A stretch of DNA of 8,765 nt from Dehalococcoidia bacterium (GTDB lineage Bacteria > Chloroflexota > Dehalococcoidia > Dehalococcoidales > W498): the NCBI GenBank assembly GCA_030608125.1, contig JAUWEU010000021.1, positions 1-8,765 on the forward strand. The letters run 5' to 3'. The notes beneath the pieces were generated by a model. That model worked only from the letters and a program-made list of their open reading frames with translations, did no database searches and had not been told where the DNA came from. Of this stretch, positions 1 to 7,133 are shown in pieces (position 1 is the stretch's first letter; each line of letters starts with the position of its first letter). The position numbers and the translations under genes were made by a program.

Positions 1-327
1 GATTGAGACCCGGATTGTGATAGCTGGACGTTTTTGGACAGGCGTTATCCCCAACCTTGCTCTTCCCTTTTCAGTAATCCTCCAGATTCCTCGAGTAGAA
101 GCGTCTACCTCTCCCTTTTTAATCAAGTCATTCCGAGTCCATTGGACTCTATTTAGCCAAACAAGTTGACCAGTCCTTGAATATTTTGCTTCTAGGTCAA
201 CTGGAGTCAGTTGAGGGAAATGCCTTGCCATCTTATCATACAACTCTGATGGTTTTGCCTCACCACCTGCAGCTTCAATCTCTTGAAGTAGTGGCAGCTC
301 TATGTCTTTTTCTGAAGGAATAGCCAT
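1..327 (-). CDS. Mrr-type N-terminal domain protein, C-terminal part beyond window
   Basis: This is an open frame of 109 codons from ATG at 327..325 to the window edge, with no stop, so the C-terminal part is missing. The protein begins MAIPSEKDIELPLLQEIEAA and continues through PQLTPVDLEAKYSRTGQ (39-55), VWLNRVQWTRNDLIKKGEV (56-74) and RGIWRITEKGRARL (79-92). This pattern is typical of the Mrr N-terminal winged-helix domain (Mrr_N), a DNA-recognition module usually followed by an Mrr-type PD-(D/E)XK endonuclease domain that cuts modified DNA. The catalytic part is outside the window, so nuclease activity is inferred only. The start is supported by GGAG at 339..336, eight bases upstream, and by homology beginning right after Met1. 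It lies 22 bases behind the ilvC stop on the same strand, close enough for read-through, although it has no evident role in amino acid synthesis. It could also be a stand-alone Mrr_N regulator-like protein. The domain call is firm; the full function is not. Confidence 0.82.
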   Translation of the reverse strand, partial: MAIPSEKDIELPLLQEIEAAGGEAKPSELYDKMARHFPQLTPVDLEAKYSRTGQLVWLNRVQWTRNDLIKKGEVDASTRGIWRITEKGRARLGITPVQKRPAITIRVSI

Positions 328-349
328 TCCATATACTCCAGCTTATTAC

Positions 350-1342
350 TTACCCCTTCAGCCACGGCATCATCTGGCGTAGCTCTCCACCTATGAGCTC
401 AATGAGGTGTTCTTCATCCATACGCTTTAAGGCATTATAAACCGGGCGCCCAGCCTGGTTTTCCAGAATCCACTCTTTGGCAAAGCTGCCATCCTGAATC
501 TCAGCCAGGATTTGCCCCATCTCATCTTTAACCATGTCATCAATGACTCTTGGTCCCCGAGTATAATCACCATACTCAGCGGTATCACTGACTGAGTAGC
601 GCATATAGCCTAAGCCCCCTTGATACATAAGGTCAACGATGAGCTTAAGCTCATGGAAGCATTCAAAGTAAGCTATCTCCGGCTGATAGCCAGCCTCAAC
701 CAATGTCTCAAATCCAGCCTTCACCAAAGCTGAAACGCCGCCACATAGCACCGTCTGTTCGCCAAAAAGGTCGGTCTCTGTCTCCTCGGCAAAGGTGGTT
801 TCAAGGACGCCGGCTCGGCTACAGCCGATACCCTTGGCATAGGCAAGGGCTATATCTCTTGCCTTACCTGAAGCGTCCTGATGAACCGCCACCAGTGCCG
901 GAGGTCCTATCCCCTCAGTATAGAGTTGCCGTAGCATATGCCCCGGACATTTGGGAGCTATCATAGTAACATCAATATCAGGTGGCGGCATAATTTGCCC
1001 ATAATGGATATTGAAGCCATGAGCAAACATCAGCATATTATCTGGGGCTAGCCCTTTTTCAATTGACCGGTAATAGATGTCTCGCTGTAAGGTGTCAGGA
1101 ACCAGCATGGCAATAATATCAGCTTCCTTGGCTACATCAGCCGCCTCTAGTACGCTGAAGCCAGCCTCTTTGGCATTCTTCCAACCCTGACTCCCCTCAG
1201 CCTCAGCCACCATTACCTGGCAGCCGCTATCCCTGAGGTTTTGAGCTTGGGCATGCCCCTGACTTCCATAGCCGATAATGCCCACTACCTTCTCTTTAAG
1301 CAAGGTCAGGTCGGCGTCACTGTCATAGTATATTTTAGCCAT
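350..1342 (-). CDS. ilvC: Ketol-acid reductoisomerase (class I, 330 aa), probably NADH-preferring
   Basis: This enzyme isomerises and reduces 2-acetolactate or 2-aceto-2-hydroxybutanoate to the 2,3-dihydroxy acids, with Mg2+ and a nicotinamide cofactor, in the cytoplasm. The 330-residue length is that of the short class I enzymes. The Rossmann glycine motif [11 protein letters not shown] is at 24-34. His108 lies in FAHGFNIH, and the PKCPGH loop is at 130-135. The knotted C-terminal domain keeps the metal and substrate residues Asp191 and Glu195 (TETDLFGEQ), Glu227, Glu231 and Ser252. The cofactor loop reads [10 protein letters not shown] (45-54), where most class I enzymes have GLRPGS; the arginine that grips the NADPH 2'-phosphate is absent and two glutamates flank the site. 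The ATG start has GAGGGGG eight bases upstream (1357..1351). It is preceded by the stress-protein remnant and followed after 22 bases by the Mrr-like gene. Identity is certain; cofactor preference is inferred. Confidence 0.98.
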   Translation of the reverse strand: MAKIYYDSDADLTLLKEKVVGIIGYGSQGHAQAQNLRDSGCQVMVAEAEGSQGWKNAKEAGFSVLEAADVAKEADIIAMLVPDTLQRDIYYRSIEKGLAPDNMLMFAHGFNIHYGQIMPPPDIDVTMIAPKCPGHMLRQLYTEGIGPPALVAVHQDASGKARDIALAYAKGIGCSRAGVLETTFAEETETDLFGEQTVLCGGVSALVKAGFETLVEAGYQPEIAYFECFHELKLIVDLMYQGGLGYMRYSVSDTAEYGDYTRGPRVIDDMVKDEMGQILAEIQDGSFAKEWILENQAGRPVYNALKRMDEEHLIELIGGELRQMMPWLKG

Positions 1343-1359
1343 AATTTATTCCCCCTCAT

Positions 1360-1474
1360 TTATTGCCGCATCAGATTAGGTCTAGGTCTAGCCTGCCAGC
1401 AAGTTCTTTTGCGTAAGGAAAGACTACCTCACTAGCTCCAAGCCATCCAATGGAACAAGCATCCTCTTATACAT
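1360..1474 (-). pseudogene. Universal stress protein (UspA family) remnant, frameshifted and truncated
   Basis: From ATG at 1474..1472 the frame reads MYKRMLVPLDG, the standard opening of UspA-family proteins, and then LELVR and a TAG stop at 1426..1424. The adjacent frame takes over at once as EVVFPYAKELAGRLDLDLI to a TGA at 1373..1371, which is the continuation expected of a family opening like DGSELAEVVFPYAKEL. One lost base at about 1431-1432 explains the break. A second lost base near 1373 would extend the match by LMRQ to a TAA at 1362..1360. Only about 38 of roughly 140-150 residues remain, and the ATP-binding glycine loop of the C-terminal half is missing, so the product cannot work. 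A strong GGAGGT ribosome site (1486..1481) sits six bases before the ATG, so a 16-residue peptide may still be made. A leader peptide of ilvC is an alternative, but the match on both sides of the shift favours a decayed gene. Confidence 0.78.
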
Positions 1475-1498
1475 TTTCGCACCTCCGATTGTGATTTG

Positions 1499-1527
1499 AT
1501 TATACATTATGCACTGAGGAAATTACC
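1499..1527 (-). promoter_or_regulatory. Possible sigma-70 promoter (perfect -10, poor -35)
   Basis: A perfect TATAAT lies at 1504..1499, 25 bases before the ATG of the stress-protein remnant. Transcription from it would start near 1492 and give a short leader holding the GGAGGT site. The -35 region 17-18 bases upstream reads GGTAAT or TGGTAA, a weak match to TTGACA. If active, it would drive the remnant and ilvC separately from the upstream genes. The element could be a chance match in AT-rich intergenic DNA. Confidence 0.3.
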
Positions 1528-1550
1528 ATGCTTACTGTCGTCCCTGGCCC

Positions 1551-4262
1551 TTACCTCACCATAATCCTGGCGTCTACCACCCAGTAACCTTCCCCTTGTG
1601 GCATCACTTTTACCGGGTTCAGGTCCAGTTCGGCAATCTCTGGTATATCTTCAACTAGCACCGAGAGTCTGAGCAGCAGGTCCTCTAGAGCTTGGGTATC
1701 ACTGGGCGGTGAACCTCTGAACCCCTCAAGCAATTTTGCCATCCTGATAGAGCTCATCAGCTCTCTAGCATCAAAATCAGTGAGCGGGTGCAACCTTAGG
1801 GCTACGTCATTGAGCAGTTCAGCATATATTCCTCCGAGGCCAAACATTATGAGCGGCCCGAAGGATGGATCCTGTGTCACGCCGACGATTGCCTCTACCC
1901 CTCCCTTCACCATGCGCTGCACGGTAACGCCTTTCATCTCATGTTCACGTCCAATTTCGTTGAGCCTGGCTTGGATATCAGCGAAAGCCTTCTTCACATC
2001 ATTTTCTGAGCTGAGGTCAAGTATGACCCCGCCGACGTCAGTCTTGTGTACGATGGTGGATGAGTTGAGCTTGACTACGACAGGGAACCCTATCCTTAAG
2101 GCTAGTGCACCCGCCTCAGCCGCTGTCTCAGCCACTAAAGTTTCAACAATGCGTATACCGTAGCAGACGAGCAGTTCAGATATCTCCTTTGCCGAAAGCC
2201 AGAGCGGTCTTTGCGCACTGCGGGTCATTGCTTTCTCAACCATCTTTCGCGCTCTTTCCCGCTTAATGCCATGAAACTTGGGGACAACTCCCTTGGGCTT
2301 TCTCAGAAATTCGCCATACTCAGCCGCCTTGGCCAGCGCTGAGACAGCGTCTTCAGGGAAGAGATAGCAAGGCACGAATTTACCGCCGGAACCCAGCCTT
2401 CCCTGTGTACCCCTCCGACCCATAAAGCACACCAGCAAAGTCTTCTTTTGCCGCTGAAAAACAGGGACTACTCGCCGTAAGGCATCCTCCATAGCCTTTG
2501 GGTCCACGACCGTAGGTGGTATAAATATGGCAAGGACAGCATCATTGCCTTTGTCATTAGCCAGCACCTTCAAGGTACCCTCGAATTCCTCCGCTGTGGC
2601 CCCAGCGGTCAAGTCAAGGGGGTTACCAAGCCCGATATCCCGCTTGATAGCAGGTCTCAGTTCCCTTATCGTTTCTGGAGAGAGTCCTGGTAACACCAGC
2701 CCGTGGTGCGCACAGGCATCGGCAGCGATTATGCCCGGCCCACCGCCGTTGGTAACTATCACCAGCCTTCTGCCTTTGGGGACCGGCTGGTTAGAGAGCA
2801 GAGTGGCTACATTGAAGAGCTCCTCTACGGTATTTATCCTGATAATCCCTGCCTGGCGAAAAAGAGCCTCGGATACTATCTCTGGAGTAGCCAGGGCCCC
2901 TGTATGAGATAACGCGGCGCGCGAGCCAGCAGGAGTGCTACCACTCTTCAGGGCTAATATCGGTTTGATGGCTGCTACTCTCCTGGCAATACGGCTAAAT
3001 TTAAGCGGGTTACCGAACGATTCTAGGTAGAGTATTATAACTTTTGTTGCCGGGTCTTGCTCCCAATACTGTAGTAGGTCATTGGACGAGATGTCGGCAC
3101 GATTGCCAACGCTGACAAAGGTAGAGATACCCATGTTAAGGTTATTGGCATGTTCTAGGATGACCAGTCCCATTGCCCCACTCTGGGAGAGAAGGGCAGT
3201 ATTGCCCCGCGGTGGGTAGACCTGTGAAAAGGTGGCATTTAGCCTTACCCTGGGGTCAGTATTGATAACCCCCATGCAGTTTGGTCCTACTAGCCTCATG
3301 CCATATCCCAGAGTGATGTCGCGCAGTTCCCTTTCCCGAGCAGCTCCCTCAGCTCCTCTCTCTTTGAACCCGTCAGAGATAACAACTATGGTATGTATTC
3401 CCTTGCGCCCACACTCGTCAGTCACCTTGGCCACAAGTTTGGCTGCTACTACGATAATTGCCAGATCCACATCACCAGGGATATCGAGTACTGAAGGATA
3501 TGCTTTCACTGACATTACTACATCAGCATTCGGGTTCACCGGGTAAACGACTCCAGAAAACCCATTTTTCATTATATACTGGAAAATGAGGTGGCCAAGG
3601 GCACCCGGCTGCCTAGAAGCACCTATCACTGCTATTGACCGCGGGTATAACATAGAGCGAAGTGAGGCCAATGTTGAAATACGTTCCCTCTCTTCCTCTT
3701 TCTTCACCACCTTTCTGGTCCGGGTGATGGGAAAGGTGACGTGATATACACCCCACTTAAGATCGCTGGTAACATGAAATCCATAGTCTCTAAAAACAGT
3801 TATCATCTGTTCATTTTCAGCTAACACGTCAGCTTCAAAATTGGTAATGCCGTTGTCACGGGCTACATTAGCCAGCCATTCCATGAGCTTGGTGCCGATA
3901 CCCTTCCCTTGGTAAACATCCTCGATAACAAAGGCCACCTCTGCCGAGTGCTTGTTCGGCAATCGGTAGTAGCGCCCGATAGCTACTATGTTCTTGCGTT
4001 GTTCCTTCAGTGCCTCGGCAACGAAGGCAAAGGTATTGATGTAGTCCACTGTACAGAATCGAACGGCATCTTCCTGTCCCATCTCTTTTGGTACATAGTG
4101 AAAGCGGAGGTACTTAGTACGGCGGCTAAGCCGGCGAACAAAGGCCAGCCAGCGCTCGGTGTCCTCCCTCCGGATCGGCCTCAGCAAAATTCTTGAGCCG
4201 TCTTTCAGAAGCACTTCGGTTTCGTATTGTAAGGGGTATGCAGTGTTAATTTCACTTGGCAT
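1551..4262 (-). CDS. GNAT acetyltransferase fused to ADP-forming acyl-CoA synthetase (Pat-like, GNAT at N-terminus)
   Basis: This is a 903-residue cytoplasmic fusion. Residues 12-180 form a GNAT domain with the acetyl-CoA loop YQGKGIG (117-123) and a candidate general base Glu108 in AEVAFVIED. A charged linker (181-200) leads to a CoA-binding Rossmann domain (SIAVIGASRQPGALG, 209-223; GPNCMG, 326-331), then the ligase domains (LLSQSGAMG, 357-365; GNRADIS, 386-392), then an ATP-grasp domain from about 690 (HKTDVGGVIL, 739-748; FGLGGIYAE, 807-815; ELDLNPVKV, 878-886). His453 in ALSHTGALA matches the phosphorylated histidine of archaeal ADP-forming acetyl-CoA synthetases, and His739 matches their second, ATP-grasp-side histidine. 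Enterobacterial Pat has the reverse order, with GNAT last. GNAT-first relatives in actinobacteria acetylate and silence AMP-forming acyl-CoA synthetases. The protein may therefore make acyl-CoA plus ATP, modify proteins, or both; its substrate is unknown. It lies 116 bases after ilvN. The ATG has only a close GGAGAG site before it (4270..4265). Confidence 0.9.
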   Translation of the reverse strand: MPSEINTAYPLQYETEVLLKDGSRILLRPIRREDTERWLAFVRRLSRRTKYLRFHYVPKEMGQEDAVRFCTVDYINTFAFVAEALKEQRKNIVAIGRYYRLPNKHSAEVAFVIEDVYQGKGIGTKLMEWLANVARDNGITNFEADVLAENEQMITVFRDYGFHVTSDLKWGVYHVTFPITRTRKVVKKEEERERISTLASLRSMLYPRSIAVIGASRQPGALGHLIFQYIMKNGFSGVVYPVNPNADVVMSVKAYPSVLDIPGDVDLAIIVVAAKLVAKVTDECGRKGIHTIVVISDGFKERGAEGAARERELRDITLGYGMRLVGPNCMGVINTDPRVRLNATFSQVYPPRGNTALLSQSGAMGLVILEHANNLNMGISTFVSVGNRADISSNDLLQYWEQDPATKVIILYLESFGNPLKFSRIARRVAAIKPILALKSGSTPAGSRAALSHTGALATPEIVSEALFRQAGIIRINTVEELFNVATLLSNQPVPKGRRLVIVTNGGGPGIIAADACAHHGLVLPGLSPETIRELRPAIKRDIGLGNPLDLTAGATAEEFEGTLKVLANDKGNDAVLAIFIPPTVVDPKAMEDALRRVVPVFQRQKKTLLVCFMGRRGTQGRLGSGGKFVPCYLFPEDAVSALAKAAEYGEFLRKPKGVVPKFHGIKRERARKMVEKAMTRSAQRPLWLSAKEISELLVCYGIRIVETLVAETAAEAGALALRIGFPVVVKLNSSTIVHKTDVGGVILDLSSENDVKKAFADIQARLNEIGREHEMKGVTVQRMVKGGVEAIVGVTQDPSFGPLIMFGLGGIYAELLNDVALRLHPLTDFDARELMSSIRMAKLLEGFRGSPPSDTQALEDLLLRLSVLVEDIPEIAELDLNPVKVMPQGEGYWVVDARIMVR

Positions 4263-4378
4263 ATCTCTCCACTCTTCATGTCGTGGAGGCTTGGTATACT
4301 CTAATGGGAAAATTAGGTTTTAAAGGGAATTCTCGTAACGGCTTCAAGCCCCTTCAAGGCTCCCTTGATAGATGACCT

Positions 4379-4924
4379 TTAGGCTGTTTCTTGCCTCTTA
4401 CGAGCCTTAGATAACCTTTCCTCCACCAGTAGCGAGCCTGAAGCTCCGCGGGTCATGGCGATACGACCAGTCCTGGCTATTTCCTTAATACCAAAACCAC
4501 GAAGCAGATTTAGTAAGGAATTGATTTTCTCCTCGTCACCGGTAACCTCAATCGTTAGCGAGCCAGAGGCAACATCTACTATACTCGCCCTGAATATGTC
4601 CACAATCTCAATAATCTCACTTCTGGTAGAAGAGGTGGCTTTTACTTTTATAAGTGCCAATTCCCGGGCAATTGTGTTGTCCCCAGTAATATCAGACACC
4701 CTGACCACATCTATGACCTTATCCAACTGCTTTCTAACCTGTTCCACCATCGTTGTTGCCCCATCAACAACGATAGTCACGCGCGATAGATGAGGTACTT
4801 CACTATGCCCTACGGCAATACTCTCAATATTAAAGCCCCGCCTTCTAAAAAGGCTCGCCATACGGTTAAGCACTCCGGGCTTATCCTCTACTAGAGCAAC
4901 TAGGGTGTGCTTCGTCGTGGCCAT
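4379..4924 (-). CDS. ilvN: Acetohydroxyacid synthase regulatory (small) subunit
   Basis: This 181-residue subunit activates IlvB and, in the family, gives feedback inhibition by valine or another branched-chain amino acid. An ACT domain covers about residues 6-80, with the conserved stretch EDKPGVLNRMASLFRRRGFN at 13-32 and ESIAVGHSE at 34-42. The ACT-like C-terminal domain of acetolactate synthase small subunits follows (about 85-160), including RSEIIEIVDIFRASIVDV at 101-118. Length and both domains match ordinary bacterial IlvN of about 160-180 residues. The ATG at 4924..4922 lies inside the end of ilvB, an overlap of 25 bases in another frame. Its ribosome site GGAGGT (4936..4931, six bases before the ATG) is within ilvB coding sequence. 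This arrangement suggests translational coupling, so that the two subunits are made together. No odd features were seen. Confidence 0.97.
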   Translation of the reverse strand: MATTKHTLVALVEDKPGVLNRMASLFRRRGFNIESIAVGHSEVPHLSRVTIVVDGATTMVEQVRKQLDKVIDVVRVSDITGDNTIARELALIKVKATSSTRSEIIEIVDIFRASIVDVASGSLTIEVTGDEEKINSLLNLLRGFGIKEIARTGRIAMTRGASGSLLVEERLSKARKRQETA

Positions 4925-6609
4925 GCCGTCACCTCCCCCTTAGGTTCTTCAAGAACTTCAGCCAAAGATGCCCCTGGTAGCACCATAGGATAAACATTTT
5001 CCTCCGGTTCTACCACAAAATCTATTAAGAAAGGACCCTGATACTCCATGGCTTGCTCAATAGCTGGCACTACCTCTTCCTTACCAGTAACCCTTAATCC
5101 GGGAAGACCATATGCCTCAGCAATCTTGACAAAGTCAGGACCAGATAAGGGTGTAGCTACATACCGCCTTCCGTAGAATAACTCCTGCCATTGCCTTACC
5201 ATTCCCAGAAAGCCATTATTAATAATGGCTATCTTAACTGCCACTTTTTCCTGAACAATGGTGGCTAACTCCTGGATAGTCATCTGAAAACCGCCATCAC
5301 CGGCAACACACCAAACAATCTCATCAGGACAGCCTACCTTAGCCCCCATAGCTCCCGGGAGCTCAAATCCCATAGTGCCTAAACCACCTGATGAGATGAA
5401 GCTATTTGGCTTATTATACCAGTAGTGTTGAGCTGCCCACATCTGGTTCTGCCCTACCCCAGTAACAATAATAGCCTCGCCCTTGGTTACCTCATATATC
5501 TGGCGAATGACATACTGAGGCAGGAGCTCTTCACTATCCCTAATTACTATTGACGGATGCTCCCTTCGCCAATCATCAAGCTGGCGAAGCCAATCAATAT
5601 GCTCGGTAGAGATAACCTGCTTATTTAATGCATTTAGAACAGCCTTCACATCACCAACTATAGGCACATCCACACGCACATTCTTACCGATTTCGGCTGG
5701 GTCAATATCAATATGAATAATGCGGGCATGAGGAGCAAAGCCACTTACCTTAGCTGTAGCTCTATCATCAAACCTCATCCCGATAGCAATAATGACATCA
5801 GCAGCATCAACCGCCATATTAGCATAAGCCATACCATGCATACCCAGCATATGAAGACTTAGAATATGAGACTCAGGGAAAGAACTAATGCCTAACAAGG
5901 TAGTAACCACCGCTATTTGCGCTGTCTCGGCTAGCTGCTTAAGCTCATTATATGCCCCGGAGATAATTACCCCCCTACCAGCAATTATAAGCGGTCGCTC
6001 AGCCTCATTTATAAGGTTTGCCGCCTTCTTAATCTGTGCCGAGTGCCCCTGAAGCGTTGGCTTATAGCCAGGCACATCCACCCGGCTTGGGTAATGAAAT
6101 TCTACCTGGTCTATTTGAACATCTCTCGGTAGATCAATAAGCACTGGTCCGGGTCGCCCACTCCTGGCTAGATAAAAAGCCTCCTTAACTACCTTAGCTA
6201 GTGAGCCTACATCAAGGACAATGTAGTTATGCTTGGTAATAGGTAAAGTGATTCCGGTAATATCTATCTCTTGGAAAGCATCCTTGCCAATAAAGGGTCT
6301 GGCTACCTGACCAGTTATAGCTACCACAGGAACAGAATCAAGGTAAGCATTAGCAATCCCGGTTACCAGGTTAGTCGCCCCAGGACCAGAGGTAGCCAGG
6401 CACACGCCTACCTTTCCGGTAACCCTGGCATAGCTATCGGCGGCATGGGCAGCCGCCTGCTCATGACGCACCAGAATATGGCGAAGCTGGGGATATTGAG
6501 GTATGGTATCATAAAATGGCAAAATAGCGCCACCAAGAATACCAAACATAACCTCTACCCCTTCTCTTACTAAACTTTCACATAGAATCTGAGCACCAGT
6601 CATCTTCAT
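4900..6609 (-). CDS. ilvB: Acetohydroxyacid synthase catalytic (large) subunit
   Basis: This ThDP-dependent enzyme joins two pyruvates to 2-acetolactate, or pyruvate and 2-oxobutanoate to 2-aceto-2-hydroxybutanoate, the first common step of valine and isoleucine synthesis. It has 569 residues, normal for the family. The N-terminal pyrimidine-binding domain carries the catalytic glutamate Glu50 in VRHEQAAAHAAD and the SGPGATNL loop (74-81). The central FAD/NAD-like domain spans about 190-330 (GMRFDDRATAK, 277-287). The C-terminal pyrophosphate domain has the metal and ThDP motif AGDGGFQM (436-443) ending in INN (463-465). FLGMVRQWQELFYG (467-480) is typical of true acetohydroxyacid synthases rather than other ThDP enzymes. 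The first ATG (6609..6607) is preferred over the one two codons later, because GGGAG at 6621..6617 stands seven bases before it. It overlaps ilvN by 25 bases and follows the DUF2283 gene by 50 bases. Confidence 0.98.
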   Translation of the reverse strand: MKMTGAQILCESLVREGVEVMFGILGGAILPFYDTIPQYPQLRHILVRHEQAAAHAADSYARVTGKVGVCLATSGPGATNLVTGIANAYLDSVPVVAITGQVARPFIGKDAFQEIDITGITLPITKHNYIVLDVGSLAKVVKEAFYLARSGRPGPVLIDLPRDVQIDQVEFHYPSRVDVPGYKPTLQGHSAQIKKAANLINEAERPLIIAGRGVIISGAYNELKQLAETAQIAVVTTLLGISSFPESHILSLHMLGMHGMAYANMAVDAADVIIAIGMRFDDRATAKVSGFAPHARIIHIDIDPAEIGKNVRVDVPIVGDVKAVLNALNKQVISTEHIDWLRQLDDWRREHPSIVIRDSEELLPQYVIRQIYEVTKGEAIIVTGVGQNQMWAAQHYWYNKPNSFISSGGLGTMGFELPGAMGAKVGCPDEIVWCVAGDGGFQMTIQELATIVQEKVAVKIAIINNGFLGMVRQWQELFYGRRYVATPLSGPDFVKIAEAYGLPGLRVTGKEEVVPAIEQAMEYQGPFLIDFVVEPEENVYPMVLPGASLAEVLEEPKGEVTAWPRRSTP

Positions 6610-6659
6610 AATAAGTCTCCCTAATTCTCTTAGATTCGAGTCAAAAACTCTCTCCTTTT

Positions 6660-6881
6660 TCAGCTCGAGGCTGCTAGGTGTAAGGGCATCTGAATCTCTA
6701 CTCTGGCTAAATCTTCCGGCCGGAAGCGGGTACTTGCCTCCAGAATTTCAATCCCCAGAACGACATTCCCCTTGCCCATATCAATGATAATCCCCTCCTC
6801 AACCTCTCTGTTGGCGACAAACTCGCCATCACAGAACTTTATATACATGGCATCGGCTTTTGTGTCATATGTAATTTGCAT
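6660..6881 (-). CDS. DUF2283 family small protein
   Basis: This complete gene encodes 73 residues. The opening MQITYDTKADAMYIKF, an acidic turn, then EEGIIIDMGKGNVVLGIEIL (28-47) fit the DUF2283 family of small beta-rich proteins of unknown function. There are no membrane segments, signal peptide or catalytic residues to point to. The ATG has GGAGG (6890..6886) with a short four-base spacer. The gene begins ten bases after the stop of the DUF4258 remnant. Genes of these two families are often found side by side, a layout resembling a toxin-antitoxin pair in which DUF2283 would be the partner or antidote; that role is not established and is inference here. The gene lies between ilvD and ilvB on the same strand, so it is likely carried on the same transcript. 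The family call is fairly firm; the function is unknown. Confidence 0.85.
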   Translation of the reverse strand: MQITYDTKADAMYIKFCDGEFVANREVEEGIIIDMGKGNVVLGIEILEASTRFRPEDLARVEIQMPLHLAASS

Positions 6882-6891
6882 TTCCCCTCCT

Positions 6892-7124
6892 TTAATCCCA
6901 AATCACAGAGATAATAACAAACCTTTCATCTTCTTTGGTGTATACAACTTTAATTCTCCTATTGCCAAAACTTTTGTAAGCTAGAAATCTGCTTTTATAT
7001 CCTGTGCCTGTTTGCTCAGGATTAGCCAGCGTATCCCTCACCATTTTCTTAGTGATTCCTCTAACTGACATCCGACCAAGAGCATATGGTCAGTATATGT
7101 AATAAGGTGTTCCTCTATTTCCAT
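6892..7124 (-). pseudogene. DUF4258 family gene broken by a frameshift
   Basis: ATG at 7124..7122, nine bases after the ilvD stop, opens MEIEEHLITYTDHML (7124..7080), the usual start of DUF4258 proteins (a Y-T-x-H motif). That frame then runs into a TGA at 7040..7038. The expected continuation is in another frame: RMSVRGITKKMVRDTLANP from 7074, then RRIKVVYTKEDERF and VIISVIWD, ending at TAA 6894..6892. Five bases (7079..7075) stand where three or six would keep the frame, so one small indel breaks the gene. The rest of the family pattern (H, RM-x-x-RGI, NPE, VVYT, ISV-x-W) is well kept, so the damage looks recent or could be a sequencing error. An internal ATG at 7071..7069 would give an intact 59-residue C-terminal product, but no ribosome site precedes it. 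DUF4258 proteins are small, with no settled function. The adjacent DUF2283 gene is intact. Confidence 0.78.
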
Positions 7125-7133
7125 TAGCCTTTG

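Noticed and set aside
703..966. Plus-strand open frame opposite ilvC, and similar plus-strand frames opposite the other genes (for example 1780-2163, 4455-4793, 8065-8271)
   Set aside because: All lie antisense to strongly conserved genes, have low-complexity or unrecognisable products and no ribosome sites; they are shadows.
1424..1474. 16-residue peptide as a classical leucine attenuator leader for ilvC
   Set aside because: Four leucines are not consecutive, no terminator hairpin with T-run follows, and the sequence matches the UspA N-terminus on both sides of a frameshift.
4301..4316. CTAAT/ATTAG inverted repeat between ilvN and the fusion gene
   Set aside because: The five-pair AT-rich stem is followed by GTTTT only on the plus strand, where no gene ends; likely chance.
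4340..4361. Two mutually exclusive small hairpins after ilvN (AGCC at 4347-4350 can pair with GGCT at 4340-4343 or 4358-4361), considered as terminator or attenuator
   Set aside because: Stems are only 4-5 pairs and no T-run follows on the minus strand; too weak to call.
6639..6644. TTGACT on the minus strand before ilvB as a -35 box
   Set aside because: No acceptable -10 hexamer occurs 16-18 bases downstream; the gap is only 50 bases within an apparent operon.
6772..6984. Plus-strand 70-codon frame opposite the DUF pair
   Set aside because: It is antisense to DUF2283 and the DUF4258 remnant, with no recognisable product or ribosome site.
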